Assembly: GCA_934476545.1 (NCBI GenBank)
Contig: CAKSOB010000039.1
Coordinates: 1 to 12,189, forward strand
Direction of reading: 5' to 3'
Source: an uncultured Eubacteriales bacterium
GTDB taxonomy: Bacteria > Bacillota > Clostridia > Oscillospirales > Acutalibacteraceae
DNA length: 12,189 nucleotides
Positions 1-7,534 of the stretch are shown here, piece by piece. The notes beneath the pieces were generated by a model. It did not search any database and had not been told where the DNA came from. It was given only the letters and a program-made list of their open reading frames with translations. Within the stretch, counting starts at the first letter, position 1. Every line of letters begins with the position of its first letter. The position numbers were made by a program, and so were the translations under genes.

Positions 1-723
1 GACGAGGCATTGGCGCTGGCACAAAAGCTGGGATATGCAGAACGAAATCCTTCCGCTGACGTAGACGGTCACGACACTTGCCGTAAGATTTGTATTCTGG
101 CAGCGCTGGCATTCGGAAAGCACGTTTATCCGGAGCAGGTTCACACCGAAGGAATCACAAACCTCACATTGGAGGATGTTTCCTATGCACAGGCTTGGGG
201 CGGTGCAATCAAGCTGATCGGTCAGACAAAAATGTTGGATGACGGTCGGATCTCTGTCATTGTTTGCCCAATGCTGATTCCGCATAGCTGCCAGCTTTCC
301 AGTATTGAAGACGTTTTCAACGGCATTATGGTAAAGGGCAGCTTCACCGATGACGTGATGTTCTATGGTAAGGGTGCCGGCAAACTGCCAACCGCCAGTG
401 CGGTTGTAGCAGACGTAATGGACTGCGCAAAGCACATTAAAGCAAAAAAGAACCTTTATTGGGAGGATAACCAAGATGCTTCCTATGTAGCAGACTATCT
501 GGAGCAATCCGTTTGTCTGTATGTTCGTACCGAGAAGGGCTGCAAGCACTGCGCAGAGGAAGTGTTCGGCGCCGTAGAGGTTCTCACAAGAGAGAATGCG
601 CCGGCTGAGGAGTTTGCATTCATCACTCCAAGAATGGCAGAAAAAGAGGCCAGAGCCAAGTTGGCACAACTGGCAGACAAGGGCGTGGAGATTAAAACCA
701 CCGTTCGAATCGGCGAAATTTAA
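1..723 (+). CDS. hom: Homoserine dehydrogenase, C-terminal part (5' end outside window)
   Basis: This enzyme reduces aspartate semialdehyde to homoserine with NAD(P)H, the branch to threonine and methionine. The reading frame is open from base 1 and ends with TAA at 721-723, so the N-terminal nucleotide-binding domain lies upstream of the window. What is visible is the catalytic core: a GYAERNPSADVDG block followed by a conserved Arg-Lys (RKICILAALAFG), where the Lys is the expected catalytic residue, and then the IKLIGQ and MVKG..TDDVMFYGKGAGKLPTASAVVAD blocks. After about codon 165 comes a C-terminal segment in the place of the ACT regulatory domain of Gram-positive homologues. It is divergent there, with a Cys-Lys-His-Cys at 541-552. 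The gene is followed 48 bp later by homoserine kinase on the same strand, which supports the assignment. Confidence 0.93.
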   Translation, partial: DEALALAQKLGYAERNPSADVDGHDTCRKICILAALAFGKHVYPEQVHTEGITNLTLEDVSYAQAWGGAIKLIGQTKMLDDGRISVIVCPMLIPHSCQLSSIEDVFNGIMVKGSFTDDVMFYGKGAGKLPTASAVVADVMDCAKHIKAKKNLYWEDNQDASYVADYLEQSVCLYVRTEKGCKHCAEEVFGAVEVLTRENAPAEEFAFITPRMAEKEARAKLAQLADKGVEIKTTVRIGEI

Positions 724-771
724 CAAATCCGATTCTTTTTACATATCATCATAAAGTAAGGCTGATTGAAA

Positions 772-1668
772 ATGATACAAATTAAAGTTCCGGCAACCAG
801 TGCAAACTTGGGATCCGGTTTTGATGCACTGGGTTTGGCGCTGACCTTATACAACCGTGTTTGGATGGAAGAGAGCGATGTCATTGACATTACCACCAAA
901 GACGACATAAAAGTGCCGACGGATGAAAACAATCTAATTTACTGGGCAGCAAAGCGTTTGTATGAAGAGTGCGGTAAAAAGCTCCCCGGTTTGAAAATTA
1001 TTCAAGAAAACAATATTCCGATGGCAAGCGGTTTGGGCAGTAGCTCCGCTTGTATTGTAGCAGGTCTGTTGGGAGCAAATCGACTCATTGGCAATCCATT
1101 GAATGAGAACGACCTCATCAATTTGGCGGCTGCCATCGAGGGTCATCCGGATAACACCACTCCGGCACTTTCCGGTGGCTTGGTTGCATCTGCTGTGGAA
1201 GGCGACAGAGTATACAGCGTAAGTGTTCCGGTATCGGATAAAATTCGCTTTGCAGCATTCCATCCACCATTTGAACTGAAGACAGAGGAGTCCCGTTCTG
1301 TGCTGCCGGAGAGCTACAAGCGTAGCGATGCAGTTTATAACCTGTCCCGTTCCGCATTGATGACAGCTTCTCTGTTCTCTGGTAAAACGGAGAATCTGCG
1401 AGTAGCTGTGCAGGATAAAATCCACCAACCATATCGTTTAGGCTTGATTCAGGACGGTGATGCCGTGTTCCGTTTGAGCTATGAATTGGGTTCTTTGGGT
1501 ACTTATATCAGTGGTGCAGGTCCTACCATTATCGCATTGATCGAGTCGGAATCTGTTGCTGCTTTTGAGAAGTATGCGCTGAAAAATCTGGAAAACAAGG
1601 GGATTACCGGATGGCGTCTCAGCATCTTGGATACTGACAATCAGGGTGCAACGGTTTCCATCGCATAA
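772..1668 (+). CDS. thrB: Homoserine kinase
   Basis: A GHMP-family kinase that phosphorylates homoserine with ATP to O-phosphohomoserine, the penultimate step to threonine; cytoplasmic. The product is 298 aa, normal for ThrB. Residues 7-18 hold the N-terminal family motif (PATSANLGSGFD). Residues 83-93 (PMASGLGSSSA) form the GHMP phosphate-binding loop, and residues 123-128 (EGHPDN) are a typical ThrB block. A Gly-rich ISGAGPT motif follows near the C-terminus. The ATG at 772 is preferred over an in-frame TTG at 766 because a TAAGG Shine-Dalgarno at 757-761 stands 10 nt from the ATG but only 4 nt from the TTG. The gene sits between hom and lysC with short gaps (48 and 29 bp) and no terminator, so the three are probably co-transcribed. 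Confidence 0.95.
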   Translation: MIQIKVPATSANLGSGFDALGLALTLYNRVWMEESDVIDITTKDDIKVPTDENNLIYWAAKRLYEECGKKLPGLKIIQENNIPMASGLGSSSACIVAGLLGANRLIGNPLNENDLINLAAAIEGHPDNTTPALSGGLVASAVEGDRVYSVSVPVSDKIRFAAFHPPFELKTEESRSVLPESYKRSDAVYNLSRSALMTASLFSGKTENLRVAVQDKIHQPYRLGLIQDGDAVFRLSYELGSLGTYISGAGPTIIALIESESVAAFEKYALKNLENKGITGWRLSILDTDNQGATVSIA

Positions 1669-1697
1669 AGTAATCATCGTATTTGGAGGGGTAAACA

Positions 1698-2912
1698 ATG
1701 AGTTTGATTGTGCAAAAGTTTGGCGGCACTTCTGTTGCCAATACAGAGCGAATGTTTAATGTAGCAGATATTGTTACAAAAACCTATGATGCAGGCAACG
1801 ATGTAGTCGTTGTTGTTTCTGCACAGGGAGATACAACCGATGAATTTATCGAAAAAGCAAATGCCATCAATCCAAACGCTTCCAAGCGTGAGATGGATAT
1901 GCTGCTGACTGCCGGTGAGCAGATTTCTGCTTCCTTGTTGGCAATGGCAATCGAAAAGCTGGGTTATCCGGTTGTTTCTCTGTTGGGCTGGCAAGCAGGC
2001 TTCCAGACTAGCAGCACCTATGGTTCTGCCCGCATTAAGAAGGTAAAGGCTGACAGAATCCAAAAGGAATTGGATAAGAAAAACATCGTAATTGTTACCG
2101 GCTTTCAGGGAACCAATCGCTATGACGATATGACGACCTTGGGCAGAGGCGGTTCCGATACCAGCGCCGTTGCAATTGCTGCTTCTATGCACGCAGACCT
2201 GTGCCAAATCTACACAGACGTAGACGGCGTGTATACTGCCGATCCAAGAAAGATTCCAAACGCAAAGAAGTTGGATGTAATCTCTTATGACGAAATGTTG
2301 GAGCTGGCAACACTGGGCGCACAGGTGCTGAATAACCGTTCCGTAGAGATGGCAAAGAAATATAACATTGAACTGGAAGTAATCTCCAGTTTGACAAGAC
2401 AACCCGGTACGATCGTGAAGGAGGAAGCAAAAATGGAAAAAATGTTGATCAGCGGTGTGGCAAAGGATAATGATGTAGCGAGAATTTCAATTATCGGTGT
2501 GCCGGATAAGCCGGGTCTTGCCTTTAAGATTTTCTCCAAGCTGGCTGCAAAGAAAGTAAATGTAGACATCATTCTCCAGTCCGTTGGCAGAGATAATACG
2601 AAGGACATTACCTTCACCGTACCGCAGAATATGCTGAGCGAAGCAATGACTGCTGTGGAAGAGTACGCACAGGTAATCGGCGCACAGAAGGTTGTGTTCG
2701 ATGAGAATGTTTGCAAGGTATCCATCGTTGGCGCCGGTATGGAAACCCATCCGGGTGTTGCAGCAGAGATGTTCGAGGCGCTCTTCGAGGCAAACATCAA
2801 CATCCAGATGATTTCCACCAGCGAAATCAAAGTATCTGTTCTGTTGGCAAGAGAAGATGCAGACAATGCCGTGGCTGCAATTCATGCAAAATTCTTTGGC
2901 ACGAACGACTAA
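1698..2912 (+). CDS. lysC: Aspartate kinase, with likely internal beta-subunit start
   Basis: This enzyme phosphorylates aspartate, the first committed step to lysine, threonine and methionine. The 404-aa product starts with the canonical KFGGTSV motif (residues 7-13). The amino-acid kinase domain covers about residues 1-230, with TLGRGGSDTSAVA and TDVDGVYTADPR inside. Two ACT domains follow at about 265-335 and 342-404. The second contains the conserved MISTSEIKVSVLL strand, where feedback inhibitors bind in this family. Length and layout match the monofunctional lysine-sensitive class of Bacillota. A GGAGGGG ribosome binding site at 1685-1691 fixes the start. An in-frame ATG at 2433 with a perfect upstream AAGGAGGA could also produce a separate 159-aa regulatory subunit. 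It is the last gene of the operon before a strong terminator. Which amino acid inhibits it cannot be read from the sequence. Confidence 0.95.
   Translation: MSLIVQKFGGTSVANTERMFNVADIVTKTYDAGNDVVVVVSAQGDTTDEFIEKANAINPNASKREMDMLLTAGEQISASLLAMAIEKLGYPVVSLLGWQAGFQTSSTYGSARIKKVKADRIQKELDKKNIVIVTGFQGTNRYDDMTTLGRGGSDTSAVAIAASMHADLCQIYTDVDGVYTADPRKIPNAKKLDVISYDEMLELATLGAQVLNNRSVEMAKKYNIELEVISSLTRQPGTIVKEEAKMEKMLISGVAKDNDVARISIIGVPDKPGLAFKIFSKLAAKKVNVDIILQSVGRDNTKDITFTVPQNMLSEAMTAVEEYAQVIGAQKVVFDENVCKVSIVGAGMETHPGVAAEMFEALFEANINIQMISTSEIKVSVLLAREDADNAVAAIHAKFFGTND
2418..2435 (+). promoter_or_regulatory. Internal ribosome binding site and ATG inside lysC
   Basis: AAGGAGGA at 2418-2425 stands 7 nt before an ATG at 2433-2435 that is in frame with lysC (codon 246). 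Initiation here would make a 159-aa protein consisting of the two ACT domains alone. In Bacillus subtilis aspartokinase II an alpha and a beta subunit arise in this way from one gene, with the beta start at an equivalent place just before the ACT domains. The sequence signal is strong; use in this organism is inference. Confidence 0.75.
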
Positions 2913-2924
2913 TTCTCATCATTC

Positions 2925-2954
2925 AAAAAAGTCCGGTCTCTCCGGACTTTTTTT
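2925..2954 (+). terminator. Intrinsic terminator after the hom-thrB-lysC operon
   Basis: GTCCGG (2931-2936) pairs with CCGGAC (2942-2947) around a TCTCT loop. The stem is extended by A-T pairs (AAAAAA upstream, T-run 2948-2954). The T-tract follows directly, 13 bp after the lysC stop codon. Confidence 0.92.
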
Positions 2955-2976
2955 CGGTTTTATTGTAAAAAACAGC

Positions 2977-3036
2977 CGGTTGCAACCGTTGGTTGACAAA
3001 TTGTAGCGCCTTCTTTCTAGTATGCAACCGAAGGTT
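2977..3036 (+). promoter_or_regulatory. Operator-like dyads upstream of the XRE gene
   Basis: Three related symmetric elements lie here. CGGTTGCAACCG at 2977-2988 is a perfect 12-bp palindrome. CAACC-GTT-GGTTG (2983-2995) overlaps it and runs into the TTGACA at 2993. AACC-GAA-GGTT (3026-3036) is a second copy of the same dyad. The octamer TGCAACCG occurs at 2981 and again at 3023. The dyad centres (2989 and 3031) are 42 bp apart, about four helical turns, so proteins bound there would face the same side of the DNA. The likeliest ligand is the XRE protein encoded just downstream (autoregulation), which is inferred. Confidence 0.55.
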
Positions 3037-3046
3037 TGGCTATAAT
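2993..3046 (+). promoter_or_regulatory. Candidate promoter(s) for the XRE-glycosylase operon
   Basis: A consensus -35 TTGACA (2993-2998) stands 17 bp before TCTAGT (3016-3021), a 4/6 match to the -10 consensus; TAGTAT at 3018 is an alternative at 19 bp. A perfect TATAAT also occurs at 3041-3046 but lacks a good -35 at the right distance. The exact start site cannot be decided by eye. The repeats at 2977-3036 overlap both candidates. Confidence 0.5.
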
Positions 3047-3103
3047 TTTAGATAAAGGAGAGCAAATTAGAAAAGAGAAACTAGTTTGAAAGGAAGAATC
3101 ATT

Positions 3104-3550
3104 ATGAAATTATCAGAAAAGATTATGATATTGCGGAAGCAAAAAGGATGGTCTCAGGAGGAATTGGCAGAAAAATTAGAAGTGAGCCGACAAGCAGTCT
3201 CCAAATGGGAAAGCGGTCAGGCATCACCGGACATTGAAAAAATCTTAAAAATGAGCCAATTATTTGAAGTATCCACCGATGTCTTATTAAAGGAAGAATA
3301 TGACGTCGATGCTACGGAAGAGGCAAAAGAACCGGAACCGATTCCGTCGGCACCCCATACCACACCAACTTCTCTGACAATTTTTCGCAGTGCATTTTGG
3401 CCGTTGATGGTGGCAGTCTATTTGGTGTACAGCTTTTTCACAGACGATTGGGGAAGAAGCTGGATCATCTGGCCTATTGCAGCCGTTTTGTTTACACTCA
3501 TCAATGTGATTTGGAGCGTAGCAATCAAAGTAGAAATTAAGGATGACTAA
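3104..3550 (+). CDS. XRE-family HTH regulator with C-terminal membrane segments
   Basis: A 148-aa protein with a helix-turn-helix of the Cro/C1 (XRE) family at about residues 5-60. The motif WSQEELAEKLEVSRQAVSKWESG is typical of the family. An acidic, proline-rich linker (about 66-90) leads to two hydrophobic stretches, about 93-112 and 118-142, predicted to be membrane helices. So this is probably a membrane-tethered DNA-binding protein; its ligand or signal is not visible. The ATG at 3104 is chosen because AAGGAAG at 3090-3096 lies 7 nt upstream; an in-frame TTG at 3086 has no suitable site. The upstream region has operator-like repeats (2977-3036), so autoregulation is plausible. The stop codon TAA at 3548-3550 lies 19 bp before the preferred start of the glycosylase gene and overlaps its alternative start. 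Confidence 0.9.
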   Translation: MKLSEKIMILRKQKGWSQEELAEKLEVSRQAVSKWESGQASPDIEKILKMSQLFEVSTDVLLKEEYDVDATEEAKEPEPIPSAPHTTPTSLTIFRSAFWPLMVAVYLVYSFFTDDWGRSWIIWPIAAVLFTLINVIWSVAIKVEIKDD

Positions 3551-3569
3551 TCCGGAAAAGAGAAATGCT

Positions 3570-4088
3570 ATGAAACGACTGGACTATGATTTTTTTCATA
3601 GAGATTGCCTAACTGTGGCACCGGAGTTGGTGGGCAAGGTATTGGCGCATCAAATAGAAACAGGAGAGGTTCTGCGGCTTCGTATTTCAGAAACGGAAGC
3701 CTACCGTGGGGAGTCCGATACTGCCTGCCATGCCCATAAAGGGCGAACCCCTCGAACAGAGGTGCTTTATGAAAAAGCAGGAACCGTATATGTCTACTTA
3801 TGCTATGGGGTGCATTGGTTGCTGAATGTTATCACCGGTGAAGTGGAGCAGCCCCAAGGTGTATTGATTCGTGCCTGTGTAGATTCCGAGGGCCCCGGAA
3901 AACTAACCAAACGACTGCAAATTACAGGAAAGCGCAATCGTTTGGATTTCACTGCGCCGGACAGTCCTATTTGGATAGAGGATGATGGCTTCTCTTGCCG
4001 CATTACTACCGATAAACGAGTGGGAATCGGCTATGCCTCTCAAGAAGATCAAGATAGATTATGGCGGTTTAAATTAGAAAAGCAATAG
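3570..4088 (+). CDS. DNA-3-methyladenine glycosylase (AAG/MPG family)
   Basis: A monofunctional base-excision repair glycosylase that removes alkylated and deaminated purines such as 3-methyladenine and hypoxanthine. The 172-aa product matches the AAG fold throughout. Against human AAG, ETEAY gives the catalytic Glu (E43, equivalent to E125) and a base-stacking Tyr (Y45, Y127). His54 stands at the spacing of H136, and GTVYVYLCYG..LLN gives Y76 (Y159) and N86 (N169), all with identical spacing. EGPGKLTKRL and VGIGYASQED..WRF complete the family signature. It is shorter than the roughly 190-200 aa of many homologues, mainly through trimmed loops around residues 90-110. Start: ATG 3570 has a weak GGAAAAGAG upstream; an in-frame ATG at 3543 overlaps the XRE stop and would add nine residues, but AAGG abuts it with no spacing. 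It is probably co-transcribed with the XRE gene. Confidence 0.92.
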   Translation: MKRLDYDFFHRDCLTVAPELVGKVLAHQIETGEVLRLRISETEAYRGESDTACHAHKGRTPRTEVLYEKAGTVYVYLCYGVHWLLNVITGEVEQPQGVLIRACVDSEGPGKLTKRLQITGKRNRLDFTAPDSPIWIEDDGFSCRITTDKRVGIGYASQEDQDRLWRFKLEKQ

Positions 4089-4094
4089 AAAAGC

Positions 4095-4119
4095 GACCCT
4101 TCGGGGTCATTTTTGTTTT
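4095..4119 (+). terminator. Intrinsic terminator with UUCG tetraloop
   Basis: GACCC (4095-4099) and GGGTC (4104-4108) form a five-pair stem closed by the very stable C(UUCG)G tetraloop. It is followed by ATTTTTGTTTT. It lies 6 bp after the glycosylase stop codon and separates that operon from the amidase gene. Confidence 0.85.
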
Positions 4120-4141
4120 ATAGGGAATTTTGGGGTTCTTT

Positions 4142-4170
4142 TTGTATTTGCGTCGAATTTATGGTACAAT
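4142..4170 (+). promoter_or_regulatory. Sigma-A-like promoter of the amidase gene
   Basis: TACAAT (4165-4170) is preceded by TGG, giving an extended -10 (TGnTACAAT). TTGTAT (4142-4147) stands at a 17-bp spacing as a weak -35. The leader to the ATG at 4207 is about 30 nt and carries AGGGG (4194-4198), 8 nt before the start. Confidence 0.7.
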
Positions 4171-4206
4171 AGGGTAAATAAGACAGATGAACTAGGGGCG
4201 TATTAT

Positions 4207-5718
4207 ATGAAGAAAAGACGATTTCATGCCGTTCTTGTTACGGCATTATGCGGCATCCTTGCATTGGGATACGTTCTTCTCACAGTGCAGGCAACTGCAT
4301 TTGCAGAAGAATTACCCACTTCCTCGGAGGGTACTCCACCGGAAACAATCTCTATTGACAGTGCCGTCATCTCTGTAACGCAGCCGGTGTTATCTTCAAC
4401 AGGTATCGGATTGGAGCCGGAAATTACCGTTTCTCTTGGGGGAATGATTCTGCAAAAGGATGTGGATTACACGGTTTCCTATGCATCCAATGTGCATCCC
4501 GGTATCGGCAGAATTTACGTTACGGGAATCCATACCTATACCGGAACAAAGTCTGCGGAGTTTGTGATTCAGCCGTGGAGAATCCAACCAACCTTAACCT
4601 TGAAAAAAACAACCGATGGTATTTCTCTTTCGTGGAATTCCATCGAGGGTGCAACCGGGTATCGGATTTATCGGCAAATAGACAAGAAAGCAGAAGGATT
4701 GCTCGCAACGCAGACAGGAACAAGCTACATAGATTCCTCGGAGATTACCACAACCGGAGAATATCACTATACTGTAATTCCTTATTGGGAAGCAAATGGA
4801 GAGCAGTATCTCGGAGATCGCTCTGCACAGGTGTCCGTCTACCAGGTGAAAGTACCAAGTCTTCGGACGCTGAGAACCGGAAAAACGAAAATGATTCGGA
4901 TTGTTTATGGCAAGTGCAGCAATGTAGACGGGTATGTGTTGCAATACGGAACAGATCCTACATTTAAGAAGAACACAAAGACGATTCATTACACAGGAGA
5001 TACTGCCATTGCCCAAACCATTTCTCATATGGGGCTGGGGGAAACCCACTACGTTCGTGCTTGTGCCTATAAAGTTGTAAATGGAACAAAGGTAACCGGT
5101 GCATGGAGCGCAACGGAACAACTGGAAGTGACCTGCAAAATTTGTATTGATCCCGGTCATATTAGAGGAGAAAGCAAAACCGGAGAATACGATAACATTA
5201 TAGGCAGCTTTAGTGAAGCAACGTTTTCTCTAACGCTCAGCAACTATCTGAAGCAAGAGCTGGAAAAGAAAGGATTTGAAGTGGTCATGACGAGAACCAC
5301 AGCGGAAAATCCTACCCTTTCCTTAAAAGATCGGGGAAGAATGGCAAAAGGCTGCGATTATATTCTTTCCATTCATTCCAATGCAACAGATTCTTACTAC
5401 GCCATCCATCGGGTGGAGGCATATTGCTCCGTTGATGGCACAGCAGACGCACTTGCAAAGAAGATTGCAACCGCAGCACAAAAGGTGATGGGTGGCAGCA
5501 AGCCGGAATATTACCACATTTATTCCGATGACCACCCCGGAGAAAATTATTTCGGTGTGTTACGGCACGCCAAAAAGGTAGGAGTCAGCGGTGTAATTAT
5601 GGAGCATTCCTATTATACAACAGCTTCGGTAAGAAGTTGGTTGGTGAAAAACAGCAATCTAAAGCGACTTGCAAAGGAAGAAGCAAAAGCCATTATGGCA
5701 TATTATCACGCAACTTAA
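4207..5718 (+). CDS. Secreted N-acetylmuramoyl-L-alanine amidase with Ig-like and fibronectin domains
   Basis: A zinc amidase (Amidase_3 family) that cleaves the bond between MurNAc and L-Ala in peptidoglycan. Of 503 aa, residues 1-33 are a Sec signal peptide (KKRR n-region, hydrophobic core, cleavage expected after ALA-type A31-F32-A33). Residues about 50-120 are an Ig-like repeat of the DYTVSY..N/TYTGTKSAEFVI type. Two fibronectin type III-like modules follow (about 128-212 and 217-308). The catalytic domain starts at IDPGH. Zinc ligands are H318, E337 and H390 (in SIHSNA), and E466 (in IMEHSYYT) is the expected catalytic Glu, so the site is complete. No SH3, LysM or choline-binding repeat is present; the fibronectin and Ig modules probably position it in the wall. 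It stands alone, with its own promoter and terminator. The physiological role (growth, separation or sporulation) is not readable here. Confidence 0.93.
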   Translation: MKKRRFHAVLVTALCGILALGYVLLTVQATAFAEELPTSSEGTPPETISIDSAVISVTQPVLSSTGIGLEPEITVSLGGMILQKDVDYTVSYASNVHPGIGRIYVTGIHTYTGTKSAEFVIQPWRIQPTLTLKKTTDGISLSWNSIEGATGYRIYRQIDKKAEGLLATQTGTSYIDSSEITTTGEYHYTVIPYWEANGEQYLGDRSAQVSVYQVKVPSLRTLRTGKTKMIRIVYGKCSNVDGYVLQYGTDPTFKKNTKTIHYTGDTAIAQTISHMGLGETHYVRACAYKVVNGTKVTGAWSATEQLEVTCKICIDPGHIRGESKTGEYDNIIGSFSEATFSLTLSNYLKQELEKKGFEVVMTRTTAENPTLSLKDRGRMAKGCDYILSIHSNATDSYYAIHRVEAYCSVDGTADALAKKIATAAQKVMGGSKPEYYHIYSDDHPGENYFGVLRHAKKVGVSGVIMEHSYYTTASVRSWLVKNSNLKRLAKEEAKAIMAYYHAT

Positions 5719-5727
5719 ATACAACAG

Positions 5728-5770
5728 AAAAACACCACACGGCTCAAGCGAGTTTCGTGTGGTGTTTTTT
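5728..5770. terminator. Bidirectional terminator between convergent genes
   Basis: AACACCACACG (5731-5741) pairs with CGTGTGGTGTT (5756-5766) in an 11-bp stem. The 14-nt loop can itself form a short CTC/GAG pair. T6 at 5765-5770 serves the amidase gene, and the A-run at 5728-5732 provides a T-tract for leftward transcription from the acyl-CoA ligase gene. It lies between the two stop codons (5718 and 5797). Confidence 0.93.
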
Positions 5771-5796
5771 ATGCAATATTATAAACTTATTCGGAA

Positions 5797-7452
5797 TTAA
5801 GACCGCTCTAACAAACCCTTTTGCTGATCTTCCAGAGCCATTTCCCGAACCTTATAGTGCAGTTTCTTACCGGTTGCGGTGTAAGGAAGTGTTTCTACAA
5901 AACGGTAAAATCTAGGGCACTTATACACAGACAGCATTGGGTGGTTCTTGCAGTAGGATACCAGTTCCTTTACAGTGAGGGACTCGTCCTCTTTAATGAT
6001 ATAAGCCACAACGCTTTGTCCGCGCAGATCGTCCGGAACACTGGTGATGACACATTCATGAACCTTTGGATGGTCGTTGATAATTTCCTCAATCTGAGTC
6101 GGATGAATATTTTCGCCGGAGCAAACGATCATATCGTCTTTTCTACCAACAATGGTGATATATTCATTCTTATCCCAAACACCCAAATCACCGGTATACA
6201 TCCAACCCTTGTAGTAAACTCGGTCGGACTCATTCGGCTTGTTGTAGTAGTAATAAGTGGTCTTGGTTGGACACTTAATAACAATTTCACCGACCTCTTG
6301 ATTGTCTTTTGCAACCAGTTCGGTTGGCTCAGAACGACGATCCGGATAGCTCTTGATGACAGCTACATCATCGTCTGTGCAAGTACGACCGGCAGTTCCG
6401 GACATGTCCGGCAAGTCATATGGACGCAGGAAGGTGTTCCAGAAGGTTTCGGTGGTGCCGTAACCGTTGTAGATGTTTGGTGTGAGATACTGTTGATATT
6501 CCATGCAGGCAGCCTTTTCAAGAGGTGCGCCCATGGTGATAATACCCTTCAGCGTTTCCAGATTTACCGGACGCTTTTTCTGAACATCACACATCATTTT
6601 CAGCATCGGCGGTGCGCCAATAAGGAAGGTAACGCCTTGCTCCGCAGCCAATTTCAGGGTGTGCTTTGGACTGAATGCACGGAGAATGATAATCTCACCG
6701 CCCACATACAGCGTTGGAGTAGGTCCGCCGGAATGCAGACCGCCACGGTGGAACCATGGGCTCATGTTCATGGTGCGATCCTGTGGGGTCAGCGGGAAGT
6801 GCATGATTACATCGTGGGCAGAAAGCACATCATTTACATTATTTACGGGAACACCCTTTGGCAGACCGGTGGTGCCGGAGGTATACAGTCGGGTGTTTTC
6901 ATCATAAATATGGCGTTTTGGCTGCTCCGGCTCTTCCTCGGAGCAATTTTCTACATATTGCTCATAGGTGAGAACGCCCTCCGGCGGAGTTTCTTTTCCG
7001 AAAATATCCACCATAATCACACGTTTTGGCTTATGCTTGGACATTTCCAGTGCCTTTTCGGACATCTCACGGCATTCTGCATCGTAGAAAAATACTTCCG
7101 GTTTGCTGTCCTCCAAAATCAGTGCAGTTTCTCCGGGAGAAAGACGGAAGTTGATCGGACTGTTAATTGCCCCCAACTTTTGTGGTGCCAAGTAACAGAA
7201 TACAAACTCAGCGGAGTTGTAGAGCTGGTACATAACAACATCGTTTTTCTTTACGCCGTCAGCAGCCAGTGCGTGTGCCAGCTTATTTACTTCACGGTTC
7301 AAAGAAGCGTAGGTCCAAGTAAGATCCCGCAAAGGGCAGTACATGGCAGGTTTGTTGGCAAAGCGATGGGTGTTCCGCAAAAAGCCGTTGATATAGGTGA
7401 ACTCTGATTCAAATGTTTCTTTAAACATAGAAATGTCGTAAGTGAAATCCAT
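5797..7452 (-). CDS. AMP-forming acyl-CoA synthetase (acyl/aryl acid-CoA ligase)
   Basis: A class I adenylate-forming enzyme of 551 aa, which would activate a carboxylic acid through an acyl-AMP to a thioester, most likely with CoA. Motifs in order: P-loop YTSGTTGLPKG (190-200), adenine-binding YGTTE (331-335), YTGD (419-422), hinge GRKDD (436-440), GENIHPTQIEEII (446-458), and the C-terminal catalytic Lys in TATGKK (K529). All core motifs are intact. The overall form resembles medium or long-chain fatty acid and aromatic acid ligases; the substrate cannot be read. ATG 7452 is chosen because AAAGGAGA lies 6 nt upstream (7459-7466); the frame is open further upstream, but without a better site. 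It follows KS1 after 82 bp with no terminator, so the two are probably one leftward operon. Confidence 0.9.
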   Translation of the reverse strand: MDFTYDISMFKETFESEFTYINGFLRNTHRFANKPAMYCPLRDLTWTYASLNREVNKLAHALAADGVKKNDVVMYQLYNSAEFVFCYLAPQKLGAINSPINFRLSPGETALILEDSKPEVFFYDAECREMSEKALEMSKHKPKRVIMVDIFGKETPPEGVLTYEQYVENCSEEEPEQPKRHIYDENTRLYTSGTTGLPKGVPVNNVNDVLSAHDVIMHFPLTPQDRTMNMSPWFHRGGLHSGGPTPTLYVGGEIIILRAFSPKHTLKLAAEQGVTFLIGAPPMLKMMCDVQKKRPVNLETLKGIITMGAPLEKAACMEYQQYLTPNIYNGYGTTETFWNTFLRPYDLPDMSGTAGRTCTDDDVAVIKSYPDRRSEPTELVAKDNQEVGEIVIKCPTKTTYYYYNKPNESDRVYYKGWMYTGDLGVWDKNEYITIVGRKDDMIVCSGENIHPTQIEEIINDHPKVHECVITSVPDDLRGQSVVAYIIKEDESLTVKELVSYCKNHPMLSVYKCPRFYRFVETLPYTATGKKLHYKVREMALEDQQKGLLERS

Positions 7453-7534
7453 AATATTTCTCCTTTTAAGAGCAAAAATTGATTTTGGAAAGAAATTTTT
7501 GTTTGATAACAGGATTGTGCAAAACGGAATAAAA

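Noticed and set aside
1674..2402. A 242-codon antisense frame within lysC
   Set aside because: Low-complexity translation with no known motif; lysC is unambiguous on the other strand.
5821..7407. A 528-codon open frame on the + strand, antisense to the acyl-CoA ligase gene
   Set aside because: It lacks recognisable domains and a ribosome site, and the opposite strand has every adenylation motif. It is a codon-bias shadow.
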